Of a stretch of DNA of 7,552 bases, positions 1 to 5,873 are shown piece by piece. The notes below the pieces were generated by a model that searched no databases, had not been told where the DNA came from, and worked only from the letters and a program-made list of their open reading frames with translations. Origin of the DNA: an uncultured Variovorax sp. (GTDB taxonomy: Bacteria; Pseudomonadota; Gammaproteobacteria; Burkholderiales; Burkholderiaceae); NCBI GenBank assembly GCA_946478645.1, contig CAMLCW010000256.1, positions 1 through 7,552 on the forward strand, in the 5' to 3' direction. Made by a program: the position numbers and the translations under genes. Each line of letters opens with the position of its first letter. The stretch's first letter is position 1.

Positions 1-585
1 CAGCGCATACGGCGCGTGCAGCCCCTGCCGGGCGGGGGCTTCCGGCTTTGGGGAAACACCGGCAGCGTCGCCGCGCAGCGCGTGGTGCTCGCGACCGGCG
101 CGCACACGGCACGCCTGCTCGCGCCGCTGGGCATCCGCCTGCCGCTGGAGACCGAACGCGGCTATCACGTGGAGCTGCCTCACGCGAATGTGCGCTTGAA
201 GCTGCCTTTCATCGATAAGGACCGCGCGGTGGCGGTAACGCCCATGGAGCATGGCCTTCGCATCGCGGGCACCGTCGAATTCGCGGGGCTCGACCATCCG
301 CCCGATCCGCGGCGCACCGAAGCCCTGCTGCGCACGGCCCGCGAGCTGTTCCCCGGCATCGACACCGAGGGCGCGAAGAGCTGGATCGGGTTCCGCCCCT
401 CGACACCCGACAGCCTGCCGATCATCGACCGCGTCGCCGGGCACGGGGGTTTGTTCGTGGCCTGCGGCCACGGGCACACCGGCCTCACCGGCGCACCCAT
501 GACGGCGCAGTTGGTTGCCCACTGGGTGACAGGCTGCGCCGCAGCCATCGATCCCCGTCCCTACGCAATGTCGCGCTTCAGCTGA
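1..585 (+). CDS. DadA-like FAD-dependent amino-acid dehydrogenase, C-terminal part (5' end outside window)
   Basis: This is the C-terminal 194 residues of a DAO-superfamily flavoprotein. The reading frame is already open at base 1, so the N-terminal Rossmann GxGxxG half lies upstream and the GTG at 16 is internal. Visible family marks are the second FAD-contacting strand VVLATGAHTARLL (bases 82-120), the RGYHVEL segment typical of DadA-like enzymes, and a C-terminal block LPIIDRV...GLFVACGHGHTGLTGAP, where the Gly/His-rich loop closes over the flavin. Enzymes of this type oxidatively deaminate D-amino acids or secondary amines, usually at the membrane and passing electrons to quinone. About 410-420 residues is the usual length, so roughly half is present. 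The stop TGA lies inside the 3' end of the convergent LysR gene. The exact substrate cannot be read from this part; other glycine/sarcosine oxidase-like flavoproteins remain possible. Confidence 0.87.
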   Translation, partial: QRIRRVQPLPGGGFRLWGNTGSVAAQRVVLATGAHTARLLAPLGIRLPLETERGYHVELPHANVRLKLPFIDKDRAVAVTPMEHGLRIAGTVEFAGLDHPPDPRRTEALLRTARELFPGIDTEGAKSWIGFRPSTPDSLPIIDRVAGHGGLFVACGHGHTGLTGAPMTAQLVAHWVTGCAAAIDPRPYAMSRFS

Positions 586-1484
586 GTCACCACCTCCGCC
601 AGCGCCTCGCGCGCACGCTGCGCGATCGGCGCATGGTCGCGGCTGCCCGTGGCGGTCTTGAGCCAGTAGGCCTGGTAGGTCAGATGGCATTCAGGCTTGA
701 ACGGACGCACCACGACGCGCGAGCCATCGAACAGCGCGCGCGGCAGAAGATCGAACAGCATGAAGCCGATGCCGGCCGCCACCATCGCGCACGCGGTGAT
801 CGCCGCCGGACATTCCGTCACCGCGACGGGCGGGCCCGCAGTACCCGCGAACGCCTGCATCGCGATGTCCTCCACACCCTCGATGCGCGAGAGGGAAATC
901 ATCGGTTCATGCCGAAGCTGCTCCGCGGTGAGGAAGGCGTGCTGCGCCAAAGGATGGCCGACAGGCAGATAGCAATACAGGGCCAGTTCGCCCAGCACTT
1001 CGGTCTCGACGCCCGGAATGTCGGGCACCTTCAAGGCAAAGCCGATGTCGGCCTTTCGCGAGCTCACCAGCGCGGCCACATGGTGTGCCGCGCGAGATTG
1101 AATTGAGAAAAATCCCGGCGCTGACGAGCCGGCATGACCCTTCACGACGAGCGGAAGCACCGTTGCGCCGAACGACGGTGTACAGGCGACGCAGATCCGC
1201 TGGCGCTGGCTCAGTCGAAGCTGGTCGCAGAAATCATTGATGGCGTCGAGCCCCGTGAAGGAGCGCTCGATCTCCTCGAACAGCATGTCGGCTACGGGCG
1301 TGGGCATCAGCCGGCCGCCGCGCCGGTCGAACAGCGGATAGCCGAGCCGGTCCTCGGCCTCGCGCAGCACGTTGCTGATCGCGGGTTGCGTGACGAACAG
1401 GCGCGCCGCCGCACCCGTGACCGAGCCGGTCAGGATCACGGCATGGATGGTTTCGATGTGGCGCAGGCTGAGTTTGGTGGCCAT
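561..1484 (-). CDS. LysR-family transcriptional regulator, opine/amino-acid type
   Basis: This is a 307-residue LysR regulator. Residues 5-63 form the winged helix-turn-helix: LSLRHIETIHAVILTGSVTGAA followed by the recognition helix around TQPAISNVLREAEDRLG and the wing FDRRGGRLMPT. Residues from about 90 on form the periplasmic-binding-protein-like effector domain. The HTH resembles regulators of the OccR/NocR (opine and basic amino acid) group, which fits its position beside an amino-acid dehydrogenase, although the two genes converge rather than diverge. The ATG at 1484 is preferred because LysR HTH domains normally start within about 5-10 residues of the N-terminus. A TTG at 1556 would add 24 residues of unlike composition. 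No clear Shine-Dalgarno precedes either start. The last codons overlap the dehydrogenase by 25 bp. Target genes and effector are unknown. Confidence 0.93.
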   Translation of the reverse strand: MATKLSLRHIETIHAVILTGSVTGAAARLFVTQPAISNVLREAEDRLGYPLFDRRGGRLMPTPVADMLFEEIERSFTGLDAINDFCDQLRLSQRQRICVACTPSFGATVLPLVVKGHAGSSAPGFFSIQSRAAHHVAALVSSRKADIGFALKVPDIPGVETEVLGELALYCYLPVGHPLAQHAFLTAEQLRHEPMISLSRIEGVEDIAMQAFAGTAGPPVAVTECPAAITACAMVAAGIGFMLFDLLPRALFDGSRVVVRPFKPECHLTYQAYWLKTATGSRDHAPIAQRAREALAEVVTQLKRDIA

Positions 1485-1502
1485 GGGAGTAAGGATGGGA
1501 AC

Positions 1503-1514
1503 CGCATCGATGCG
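1503..1514. promoter_or_regulatory. 12-bp perfect palindrome just upstream of the LysR start
   Basis: CGCATCGATGCG is a perfect dyad 19 bp upstream of the LysR ATG, within the 126-bp non-coding gap between this gene and the methyltransferase upstream of it. LysR regulators commonly bind their own promoter at T-N11-A dyads. This one has no spacer, so it is not a classical LysR box. Palindromes of this length arise by chance a few times per window in GC-rich DNA, so a regulatory role is only a suggestion. It would also fall inside the coding sequence if the alternative TTG start at 1556 were used. Confidence 0.2.
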
Positions 1515-1610
1515 CAGCAGCGGGTGGGCAACGATGTCCTCGGATACGGCAGGCAAGCTGCAGCCGGAGATCGAGCAGGCTGCATGGGTTGGTGTCCTGT
1601 TCGCGAGCCT

Positions 1611-2297
1611 TCAGGCGCACGCCACCCAGCCCCGAAACGCCAGGCCCGCATAGAACAACTGCACGTCCGTGAAGCCGGCTTCGCTCAGCATTTCTTCTTC
1701 CTGCGCCGGCGCGAGCAGCGGCAAGCGCTCGCCGATCGCCGCGGCCGCATGGCGCGCGTTCTCGGGCGCGACACCCGAGGCCGCTGCAAAAGCGGCATAG
1801 CGCGAGAGCCACAGCGACTTCTGCGCTTCCGGCGCCTGCGGAAAACTCAGGTGCGCCATGACCAGCGGCGCGCCCGGGCGCATGCGGCGACGGATTTCCT
1901 GCAAGGTCGCGCGGCGTTCGTCGAGGCTCAGGAAGTGCATCGTCAGCAGGCAGGCCGCGGCATCGAACGGCCCCGTCGGGGCGGTGTCGGTATAGCCATG
2001 GTGGAGCGTGACACGCGCCATCAGCGGGCCGAGGGTCTGCCGCGCCAGGTCGAGCATCGGCTGTGCGGGATCGACGCCGACGAAGTGCCATTGCGCAGCG
2101 GCCTCCGCGAACGCCTTCAGCTCCAGGCCACCACCCGCGCCGACGACGAGCACGCGCGCGTCCACCGGCGCGTGCTCGGCGAGCAGCACTGCCGCCATCT
2201 TGTGGAGGTCGTGCACGCCCGGCACGAGGCGGGCGGTCTTCTCGGCGTAGTTGGCGACAGCGCTGGCGTCGGCGAAAGGAGCTTGGGCCTGGGACAT
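1611..2297 (-). CDS. Class I SAM-dependent methyltransferase, substrate unknown
   Basis: This is a 228-residue, soluble, single-domain methyltransferase of the seven-strand Rossmann class. Motif I is VLVVGAGGGLELKAF, with the glycine loop at residues 53-57. Asp76 in VGVDPAQPMLDLAR is the acidic residue expected to bind the SAM ribose. A hydrophobic strand, AACLLTMHFL, is followed by ERRATLQEIRRRMRPGAPLVMAHLSF, the usual motif III region. The N-terminal segment (residues 13-40, ANYAEKTARLVPGVHDLHKMAAVLL) resembles that of Methyltransf_25-type proteins related to CmoA, but the carboxy-SAM hallmarks cannot be confirmed by eye. The start is the ATG at 2297; no strong ribosome-binding site is visible. 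Flanking gaps of 126 bp (to LysR) and 111 bp (to pmtA) argue against tight translational coupling. Function beyond SAM-dependent methylation is not assignable. Confidence 0.88.
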   Translation of the reverse strand: MSQAQAPFADASAVANYAEKTARLVPGVHDLHKMAAVLLAEHAPVDARVLVVGAGGGLELKAFAEAAAQWHFVGVDPAQPMLDLARQTLGPLMARVTLHHGYTDTAPTGPFDAAACLLTMHFLSLDERRATLQEIRRRMRPGAPLVMAHLSFPQAPEAQKSLWLSRYAAFAAASGVAPENARHAAAAIGERLPLLAPAQEEEMLSEAGFTDVQLFYAGLAFRGWVACA

Positions 2298-2304
2298 CCG
2301 GACA

Positions 2305-2414
2305 GTCTAGAGCCTGCTGACAGGCCCTGCCCTACGGCGCCTCGATGCCCCGCATCTGCTCGACGTCGGGAGCGAACCACCACGCCGGGTCAACCTTCGA
2401 TGCCAGCTCTAGAC
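2305..2414. repeat. Inverted TCTAGA-containing repeats bracketing the pmtA/methyltransferase gap
   Basis: GTCTAGAGC occurs at 2305-2313 on the + strand, and its exact reverse complement lies at 2406-2414, where it overlaps the pmtA stop codon. The 92 bp between them fill nearly all of the non-coding gap. The 6-bp core TCTAGA is itself palindromic, so only three extra bases per arm make this a true inverted pair; allowing mismatches, the next bases (CCTGC versus TGGC-type) add little. CTAG is normally scarce in proteobacterial DNA, which makes two copies 100 bp apart noticeable. This may be chance or the ends of a decayed small element. I see no transposase-like sequence. Confidence 0.25.
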
Positions 2415-2484
2415 CCGGTTGCGCAACACCACCAACCGCGACAGCCCGAACAGATTGACCGATTCCACGCTGAGCACCTCCCAG
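2332..2484 (-). pseudogene. Possible remnant of a coding sequence in the gap below pmtA (weak)
   Basis: On the minus strand, the stretch after the pmtA stop reads in one frame as LELASKV followed by DPAWWFAPDVEQMRGIEAP and a TAG at 2334-2332. Nearly every third base is G or C, and the composition, with two tryptophans and alternating acidic and hydrophobic residues, looks protein-like. The frame is open for 50 codons from 2484, but it has no ATG, GTG or TTG that would give more than a few residues, and its first half lies inside pmtA in another frame. It is therefore not an intact gene. It could be the tail of a truncated gene or a chance open frame in GC-rich DNA. Confidence 0.15.
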
Positions 2485-3095
2485 TCATGGACGAGGATCT
2501 GCTCGTCGTAGCGGAAATCGGAGCGGAACCCCACATGCTCGGCCGCGGAGCGCACCGCGCGCTCGAGCAGCCACCACGCCTTGCTGCCGCTGAAGTGGTT
2601 GAGCACCACGATGGTCCCGCCGGGCTTGCACACGCGCCGCACCTCCCGCACGAGCTCGGCCGGCCGCGGCGTGACCGAGAGCACGTAAGGCAGGGTCACG
2701 CAGTCGAAGCTGCCGTCGGGAAAGCGCATGCGCTCGGCGTTCATGTGCTCGATGGCGATGTGGTGCTGCGGCAGCCGGGCGGCGCGCTCTCGGGCGCGCG
2801 CGAGCATGTCGTGCGACAGGTCGATGCCGACGATCCGGCACTCGGGCGGGTAGCCCGCCAGCGCCAGGCCGGTGCCCACGCCGACCTCGAGCAGCGATGC
2901 CGGCTGCAGCGTGCGAATGCACTGCGCCATGCGCCTGCGGCCGGGCTCGAGCACGCGGCCGAACACGGTGTCGTACAGCGGCGCCATGCGGTCGTAGGTG
3001 CGTGCAACGCCCGCCTCGGGGAGGGATGGCTCCGGCGGCGCATTGTCTTTGCGCGCCGCGCCATGGTCGACCGATCGGGCTCTGCTGTCCGTCAT
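2409..3095 (-). CDS. pmtA: PmtA-type phosphatidylethanolamine N-methyltransferase
   Basis: This 228-residue class I SAM methyltransferase closely follows the Rhodobacter-type PmtA pattern. After about 30 poorly conserved N-terminal residues comes YDRMAPLYDTVFGRVLEPGRRR (residues 34-55), the YD..FG...GR signature. Motif I LEVGVGTG is at 69-76, VGIDLSHDML with Asp92 follows, then FDCVTLPYVLSVTPRP at 130-145 and RVCKPGGTIVVLNHF at 154-168. Enzymes of this group methylate phosphatidylethanolamine at the inner membrane face, using SAM up to three times to give phosphatidylcholine. There is no transmembrane segment, as expected for this peripheral type. The ATG at 3095 is chosen because the conserved domain begins shortly after it and the upstream frame is antisense to other genes. 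It is transcribed away from the small CxxC gene across a 146-bp shared upstream region. A related small-molecule or lipid methyltransferase cannot be excluded. Confidence 0.85.
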   Translation of the reverse strand: MTDSRARSVDHGAARKDNAPPEPSLPEAGVARTYDRMAPLYDTVFGRVLEPGRRRMAQCIRTLQPASLLEVGVGTGLALAGYPPECRIVGIDLSHDMLARARERAARLPQHHIAIEHMNAERMRFPDGSFDCVTLPYVLSVTPRPAELVREVRRVCKPGGTIVVLNHFSGSKAWWLLERAVRSAAEHVGFRSDFRYDEQILVHDWEVLSVESVNLFGLSRLVVLRNRV

Positions 3096-3131
3096 CTTGA
3101 TTCCGTTCCAGGTTGGTTGGGCGGGACACGC

Positions 3132-3160
3132 CAGTTTGCACATTCCCGATGGACTGGCAA
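3132..3160 (-). promoter_or_regulatory. Candidate sigma-70-like promoter for pmtA
   Basis: On the minus strand, TTGCCA (3160-3155) is separated by 17 bp from AAACTG (3137-3132), about 37 bp upstream of the pmtA ATG. The -35 hexamer is a good match and the spacing is ideal. The -10 hexamer is poor, though it lies in a locally AT-richer patch of an otherwise very GC-rich gap. Position and spacing support the call; sequence quality is only moderate. Confidence 0.3.
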
Positions 3161-3165
3161 GCCCG

Positions 3166-3198
3166 GTGCCCGCGGCACGCGCGCGCCGCGCCGGGCAC
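3166..3198. other. GC-rich hairpin in the divergent gap between pmtA and the CxxC gene
   Basis: GTGCCCG at 3166-3172 is matched by CGGGCAC at 3192-3198, a 7-bp perfect inverted repeat. Further inner pairing (CGGC with GCCG) becomes possible with a small bulge, which gives a strong stem. It lies 44 bp upstream of the small CxxC gene and 71 bp upstream of pmtA. No T-run follows on either strand and no gene reads into it, so it is not an intrinsic terminator. It could be a leader structure or simply GC-rich intergenic sequence. Confidence 0.3.
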
Positions 3199-3241
3199 GC
3201 GGATTGCCGCGGTCTCGGCACCCGACAACCTGACTCGCTCG

Positions 3242-3442
3242 ATGACCCGCAACATCGCCACACCTGCGCCATCTCCCGGGCCCGGCCCCGACCCGCACCC
3301 GGCCGACGAAGCGCCGCCCGGCACGCCTCAGACCGCCGAGGGCACCTGCCCGCGCTGCGGCGGCGCGGGTAGGCTGGACGGTCGCCCCTGCCCCGGCTGC
3401 AATGGGTCGGGCACCGTGAACGTGAATGTCGGCGACGCCTGA
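3242..3442 (+). CDS. Small DnaJ-like zinc-knuckle protein (two CxxCxGxG motifs)
   Basis: This is a 66-residue protein. Residues 1-33 are rich in proline, alanine and acidic residues and look disordered. Residues 36-57 carry CPRCGGAGRLDGRPCPGCNGSG, two CxxCxGxG repeats spaced like one half of the DnaJ cysteine-rich domain, so the four cysteines probably bind one zinc ion. The tail TVNVNVGDA would form a short strand. There is no J domain or substrate-binding domain, so it is not a DnaJ co-chaperone; a role as a small adaptor or zinc-binding protein is inference. The ATG at 3242 is chosen because upstream in-frame sequence runs into the pmtA promoter region and has non-coding character. No clear Shine-Dalgarno is visible. 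It converges on the MBL hydrolase with only 9 bp between the stop codons. Confidence 0.72.
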   Translation: MTRNIATPAPSPGPGPDPHPADEAPPGTPQTAEGTCPRCGGAGRLDGRPCPGCNGSGTVNVNVGDA

Positions 3443-3451
3443 ACGCGCGCT

Positions 3452-4333
3452 TCAGGCCGCCGCGCCGTGCCGGCCTGCCGCGGGCGTGTTCACGCCCCGT
3501 CCGGCCACGCGCTCGAACTCCGTGGGATCGTGCGCGCTGAGCAGCGTGATCTCGCTGGCGCCGAAGCGCGCGTTCAGCGCGCGCAGGCGCCGCTGGTTGT
3601 AGAGGCGCGCCGTGCGGTCCTTCTCCATCATCATCTGGTAGAAGCGCAGCCCGGGCGTGCACCACGGATCGCGCGCATCCATCTCGCGGTGATGGAAGTA
3701 GGCGTCGCCCGCCATCAGCAGCCAGCCGCCCTCGGCGCGCACCGCCACGCCCGCATGCCCGTGCGTGTGGCCCGCGAGCGGCACCAGCAGTATTTCCGGC
3801 GGCAAGCCCTGCAGCTGGCGCACGCAGCCGAAGCCGTACCAGGGCTCGCCATGACCCTGCGCATAGGTCAGCCAGCGCGGGCGGCTCGCCCATTGCTGGG
3901 GCCGGAAGCGCTGGCGGTCGAGCCAGGTGCGCTGGCGCTGCGCGTCCTCGCGCTCGATGGCCATCAGGTGCACGCGCGCCTCGGGAAAGTCGTCGAGCCC
4001 GCCCGCATGGTCGAAATCAAGGTGCGTGAGCACGATGTGGCGCACATCGGTCGCCGAGAAGCCCAGGCGCTCGATCTGGCGCACCGCGGTCATCTCCTCG
4101 CGAAAGTCGGGGTCCATCAGCCGCAGGAAGAAGCCGCTGAGGCGCGAGCGCGGGTCGTTCACGTCGCGCAGGCCGTAGCCGGTGTCGACCAGCACCAGGC
4201 CGTGGTCGGTTTCGAGCAGCAGGCAATGGCAGCACAGGCAGCCGCGCTCGAATGCGGAGCGGCTGCGCCCGTCCATGAGGCGCCCGCCGAGCGGGCATGC
4301 GGAAACGCAGTTGAGATGGTGGACGGCAAGCAT
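3452..4333 (-). CDS. Metallo-beta-lactamase-fold hydrolase (lactonase-like)
   Basis: This is a 293-residue MBL-fold protein resembling N-acyl-homoserine-lactonase-like hydrolases. LVLVDTG at 46-52 is the strand leading to the active site. The main metal motif is THLDFDHAGG (His104, Asp106, Asp108, His109), where the second histidine of the usual HxHxDH is aspartate. The other ligands fit: a His in AGHTHGHAG (189-193), Asp210 in MAGDAYFHH, and His268 in SAHDPTEF, enough for a binuclear metal site. A cluster CLCCHC at 32-37 precedes the VDTG strand. The ATG at 4333 starts the typical MLAVHHLNC strand; a TTG at 4369 would only add 12 residues. It lies downstream of the phosphonate operon in the same direction after 138 bp, so it may be its last gene or a separate unit. 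The substrate is unknown; lactone, ester or phosphoester hydrolysis are all possible. Confidence 0.88.
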   Translation of the reverse strand: MLAVHHLNCVSACPLGGRLMDGRSRSAFERGCLCCHCLLLETDHGLVLVDTGYGLRDVNDPRSRLSGFFLRLMDPDFREEMTAVRQIERLGFSATDVRHIVLTHLDFDHAGGLDDFPEARVHLMAIEREDAQRQRTWLDRQRFRPQQWASRPRWLTYAQGHGEPWYGFGCVRQLQGLPPEILLVPLAGHTHGHAGVAVRAEGGWLLMAGDAYFHHREMDARDPWCTPGLRFYQMMMEKDRTARLYNQRRLRALNARFGASEITLLSAHDPTEFERVAGRGVNTPAAGRHGAAA

Positions 4334-4421
4334 GGTGCGGAGGTGGCGAAGGGCACCGTGGGCCGGCAAACGGCAGGCCCGGGTGCGCCCGGCGTGGCAT
4401 CGCCGTCGTGCGTCCCGCCGC

Positions 4422-4444
4422 GCAAGATTTGCCGAAAGTCTTGC
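4422..4444. promoter_or_regulatory. Inverted repeat between the phosphonate operon and the MBL gene
   Basis: On the minus strand the arms GCAAGACTTT and AAATCTTGC flank the loop CGGC, forming a 9-bp stem with a single bulged C. It begins 27 bp past the flavoenzyme stop and ends 88 bp before the MBL start. It is the most AT-rich patch of this gap. No T-run follows on either strand, so it is a poor intrinsic terminator. It could instead be an mRNA 3'-end hairpin or an operator for the MBL gene. The remainder of the 138-bp gap (4334-4471) shows nothing else recognisable. Confidence 0.4.
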
Positions 4445-4471
4445 CGTCCGAACGGCGCGCCGCGGCCTGTT

Positions 4472-5860
4472 TCAGCCCTTGTCGGCCTTCCCCGCCGCAT
4501 TCGCCAGCTTGCTGAGCATGCGGTCCACCAGCCAGGGCTCGCGGCTTTCGTCTTCGGCGCGCTCCTTGCGGCGGATCGCGTTGCGCACCACGATCGAGCC
4601 CACATAGCGCAGCGGCTCGGGCGGAAACCGGCCGAGCGGCCCGCGCGTGACCGGGCTGCGCGTCCAGGCGTTGTCCTGGTCGAGCACCAGCGACGAAAGG
4701 ATCTGCCCGCCCATGTAGGTCGGCCCGACGCCGTTGCCCGAATAGCCAAAGCCGTAGTAGATGTGCGGCGCGCCGTCGAGCCGGCCGAAGAACGGAAAGC
4801 CCGTGGCCGAGCGGTCGGACGGGCCGTTCCAGCTCGCGGTGATCGGCGTCTCGCGCAGCGCCGGAAAGAACGCATGCAGCGCCTGCGTGAGCTGGGCCTC
4901 GTACGGCGAGCGCTCGTCGAACACGCGCGCCATGCGGCCGCCCCAGGCGAAGGTGTTGCCGCCCTTGCCCAGCATCAGGCGGCCGTCGGCGGTGCTGCGG
5001 TAGTAATAGACGAAGGTGCGCGAGTCGAGCACCGAGACGCCGTCGACCAGACCGATGCGCTGCAGCAGCTCGGGGCACCTCTCGGTGATAACCATGTCGC
5101 TCGAGACGATGGCGATGGTGCGCTCGAACTGCGCGAAGCGGCTCGCCATCCAGGCGTTCAGCGCGAGCACCAGCTTCTTCGCGTGCACGCGGCCGGCCGG
5201 TGTGCGCACGGCCACCGGATGGCCGGCGTCGAAGTCGAGCATCGGCGTGCGCTCGTGGATGCGGATGCCCATCGCCATGGCCACGCGCCGCAGGCCCCGC
5301 ACCAGCTTGCCCGGGTGCACGGTGGCCGCGATCGGCGAATACACGCCCGCGAGGTTGCGCGCCGAGCCCGAGCGCCGCGCCACCTCGTCGGGCGGCAGCG
5401 CGTGGTAGGAGTGGATGCCGCGCGACGCCAGCGCCTGCATCATCGGGTCGAGCGTGCCGACCTGCGCCTGCGAGGTGGCGGTGTAGAGCGTGCCGTCCTG
5501 GCGCAGCTCGGCGTCGATGCCGTGCGCGGCGCAGAAGTCGGCGATGTGCTGCACCGCCGCCTCGGACGCCTTCACGAGGCGCACCGCCTCCTCCTCGCCG
5601 AACAGCCGGCGCAGGGTCAGGAACTTGGCCGACCAGGTCAGCAGGCAGCCGCCGTTGCGTCCGCTCGCGCCGGCACCGCACAGGTCTTGTTCGAGGATGA
5701 CGATGTCGAGCGCCGGCGCCTGCAGCTTGGCCTGGATCGCGGTCCAGAGGCCCGTGAAGCCGCCGCCGACGATGCAGACGTCCGCCTGCTGCTCGCCCTG
5801 CAGCGCGGGGGCCAGGTCGCCGTCGTTGAAGAGGGCCTGCTCGATCCAGAAGGGGCGCAT
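4472..5860 (-). CDS. FAD-dependent oxidoreductase of a phosphonate cluster (probable AEP / N-methyl-AEP oxidase)
   Basis: This is a 462-residue DAO-superfamily flavoenzyme. DVCIVGGGFTGLWTA (residues 27-41) is the dinucleotide-binding GxGxxG. Glu57 in VILEQ contacts the adenosine ribose, and CGAGASGRNGG (61-71) is the family motif next to the flavin. The C-terminal block GFPFFGRLDG...YYGFGYSGNGVGPTYMGG closes the FAD site. It is related to gamma-glutamylputrescine and glycine oxidase-type enzymes that oxidise amines to imines, which then hydrolyse to aldehydes. FAD enzymes of this kind recur in phosphonate clusters, where some oxidise N-methyl-AEP, and some AEP itself, directly to phosphonoacetaldehyde; that product is the substrate of PhnY, encoded two genes upstream. 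The ATG at 5860 lies 13 bp after the HD-protein stop and starts the typical RPFWIEQAL sequence. The frame is open further upstream but there overlaps the HD gene. The substrate assignment rests on context. Confidence 0.87.
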   Translation of the reverse strand: MRPFWIEQALFNDGDLAPALQGEQQADVCIVGGGFTGLWTAIQAKLQAPALDIVILEQDLCGAGASGRNGGCLLTWSAKFLTLRRLFGEEEAVRLVKASEAAVQHIADFCAAHGIDAELRQDGTLYTATSQAQVGTLDPMMQALASRGIHSYHALPPDEVARRSGSARNLAGVYSPIAATVHPGKLVRGLRRVAMAMGIRIHERTPMLDFDAGHPVAVRTPAGRVHAKKLVLALNAWMASRFAQFERTIAIVSSDMVITERCPELLQRIGLVDGVSVLDSRTFVYYYRSTADGRLMLGKGGNTFAWGGRMARVFDERSPYEAQLTQALHAFFPALRETPITASWNGPSDRSATGFPFFGRLDGAPHIYYGFGYSGNGVGPTYMGGQILSSLVLDQDNAWTRSPVTRGPLGRFPPEPLRYVGSIVVRNAIRRKERAEDESREPWLVDRMLSKLANAAGKADKG

Positions 5861-5873
5861 GTCCGATGCTGTT

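Noticed and set aside
1611..3095. The two 228-residue methyltransferases as a tandem duplication
   Set aside because: Their equal length is coincidental. Outside the general SAM-binding motifs the sequences differ throughout, and only the second has the PmtA signatures.
1134..3233. A 699-codon open frame on the + strand, opposite LysR and the two methyltransferases
   Set aside because: It has low-complexity Arg/His/Gln-rich composition and no domain, and it spans several genes and intergenic gaps on the other strand. It is an artefact of base composition.
2409..3893. A 494-codon minus-strand version of the pmtA gene
   Set aside because: The extra N-terminal part has no PmtA homology and lies antisense to the small CxxC gene and out of frame with the MBL gene. 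The ATG at 3095 fits the family length.
4422..4444. Intrinsic terminator for the phosphonate operon
   Set aside because: The hairpin is real, but no T-run follows it on the operon strand or the opposite strand. It is therefore listed as an inverted repeat of uncertain role.
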